Origin: an uncultured Clostridia bacterium
Lineage (GTDB): Bacteria; Bacillota; Clostridia; Christensenellales; Aristaeellaceae
Reading direction: 5' to 3'
DNA: 39,826 bases
Assembly: GCA_946615495.1 (NCBI GenBank)
Contig: CAMOHY010000001.1
Location: forward strand, 1-39,826
Part shown: positions 39,536 to 39,826 of the stretch, in pieces
Layout: each line of letters begins with the position of its first letter
How positions within the stretch are numbered: position 1 is the stretch's first letter
The notes under the pieces: model-generated
What the model saw: the letters and a program-made list of their open reading frames with translations, nothing else
What the model was told of the DNA's origin: nothing
The model's database searches: none
Made by a program: the position numbers and the translations under genes

Positions 39536-39826
39536 CTATCCTGTAAGGCGATGGGCAGACCCAGCAATGGCCGCGCCAGCCGTGCCCATGTGGAACACCG
39601 CTATGACCGTTTCCGCAAATGCTTCCTCCTGCGCGTGCATGACGCGGCTCAAGGCCGGGCTCAAAAGGGGGATCAGCAGCGTCAATACCGCCGCGATCAG
39701 GGCAAACAGGCAAATGCTGCTGCCAATCATCCGGCCGCCTTCTTTGGCGTTTCCTTCCCCGATCCTGCAGCCCAGCAGGATGGTGGTGCCCATGGCAAAG
39801 CTGGTGACCAGATTGGTGAGCGTCAT
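39536..39826 (-). pseudogene. MATE efflux protein, internally deleted and truncated
   Basis: The frame runs off the right edge of the window and encodes MATE-like membrane sequence: LVTSFAMGTTILLGCRIGEG, then IAAVLTLLIPLLSPALSRVM and EEAFAETV. This matches the early part of a protein of about 450 residues. It jumps directly to VFHMGTAGAAIAG, a motif that normally lies some 50-60 residues later, and stops after SAHRLTG. The rest of the gene is missing from the sequence to its left. An internal deletion plus loss of the 3' part explains this best. The 5' end is outside the window. Confidence 0.65.

Overview
The window reads as chromosomal DNA of a GC-rich Firmicute, most likely a gut-type member of the Clostridia. 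The signs are strong AGGAGG-type ribosome-binding sites, sigma-A-like promoters, U-tract terminators, a short EF-Ts, and two LplBC/YesMN-style sugar transport systems. The taxon is inferred from gene content; there is no rRNA gene to confirm it. No tRNA, IS element, CRISPR array or phage gene was seen.

Region 1 (1-3700, + strand) is housekeeping: the end of rpsB, then tsf, a terminator, pyrH, a small DUF5655-like gene coupled to pyrH, truA with its own promoter, and an unrecognised 178-residue protein overlapping truA. The usual frr gene does not follow pyrH. A 445-bp gap between convergent genes (3464-3908) holds a dense set of hairpins ending in a good terminator.

Region 2 (3909-15420) is an acid-sugar catabolism locus. 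Reading leftward from a clear promoter at 13474-13503: a four-carbon acid sugar kinase, an iron-type alcohol dehydrogenase, a DapA-family aldolase/lyase, a PdxA2-like dehydrogenase, two LplB/LplC-type permeases, a solute-binding protein, a terminator hairpin, and a Gfo/Idh/MocA protein. Diverging from it is a PrpR_N regulator whose AAA+ domain has lost its nucleotide-binding and sigma-54 contact motifs. The kinase and PdxA2 pair suggests conversion of a threonate- or erythronate-like acid to dihydroxyacetone phosphate. The transporter, aldolase and reductase suggest that the acid is delivered as part of, or made from, a larger molecule.

Region 3 (15421-15958) is a decayed stretch with protein-like fragments in several frames, closed by a terminator.

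Region 4 (15959-39467) is a Gram-positive glycan utilisation locus of about 23 kb. A leftward operon from a promoter at 32812-32840 carries two permeases, a binding protein, a cellulase-like hydrolase, a GH2 beta-mannosidase, two cupin phosphoglucose isomerases flanking a mannose-6-phosphate isomerase, GH1 and GH4 glycosidases, a BadF-type sugar kinase, a NagB-type deaminase with a Cys-rich N-terminal extension, and a GH13 alpha-1,6-glucosidase. Rightward from a back-to-back promoter run a YesN/YesM two-component system, a 27-codon ORF, a CE15-like esterase, a ROK kinase and a sulfatase. Mannose and glucosamine/glucose units would enter glycolysis at fructose-6-phosphate. No ABC ATPase, no NagA deacetylase and no sulfatase-maturating enzyme are in the window.

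The right edge (39536-39826, - strand) holds a MATE efflux gene that looks internally deleted and truncated.
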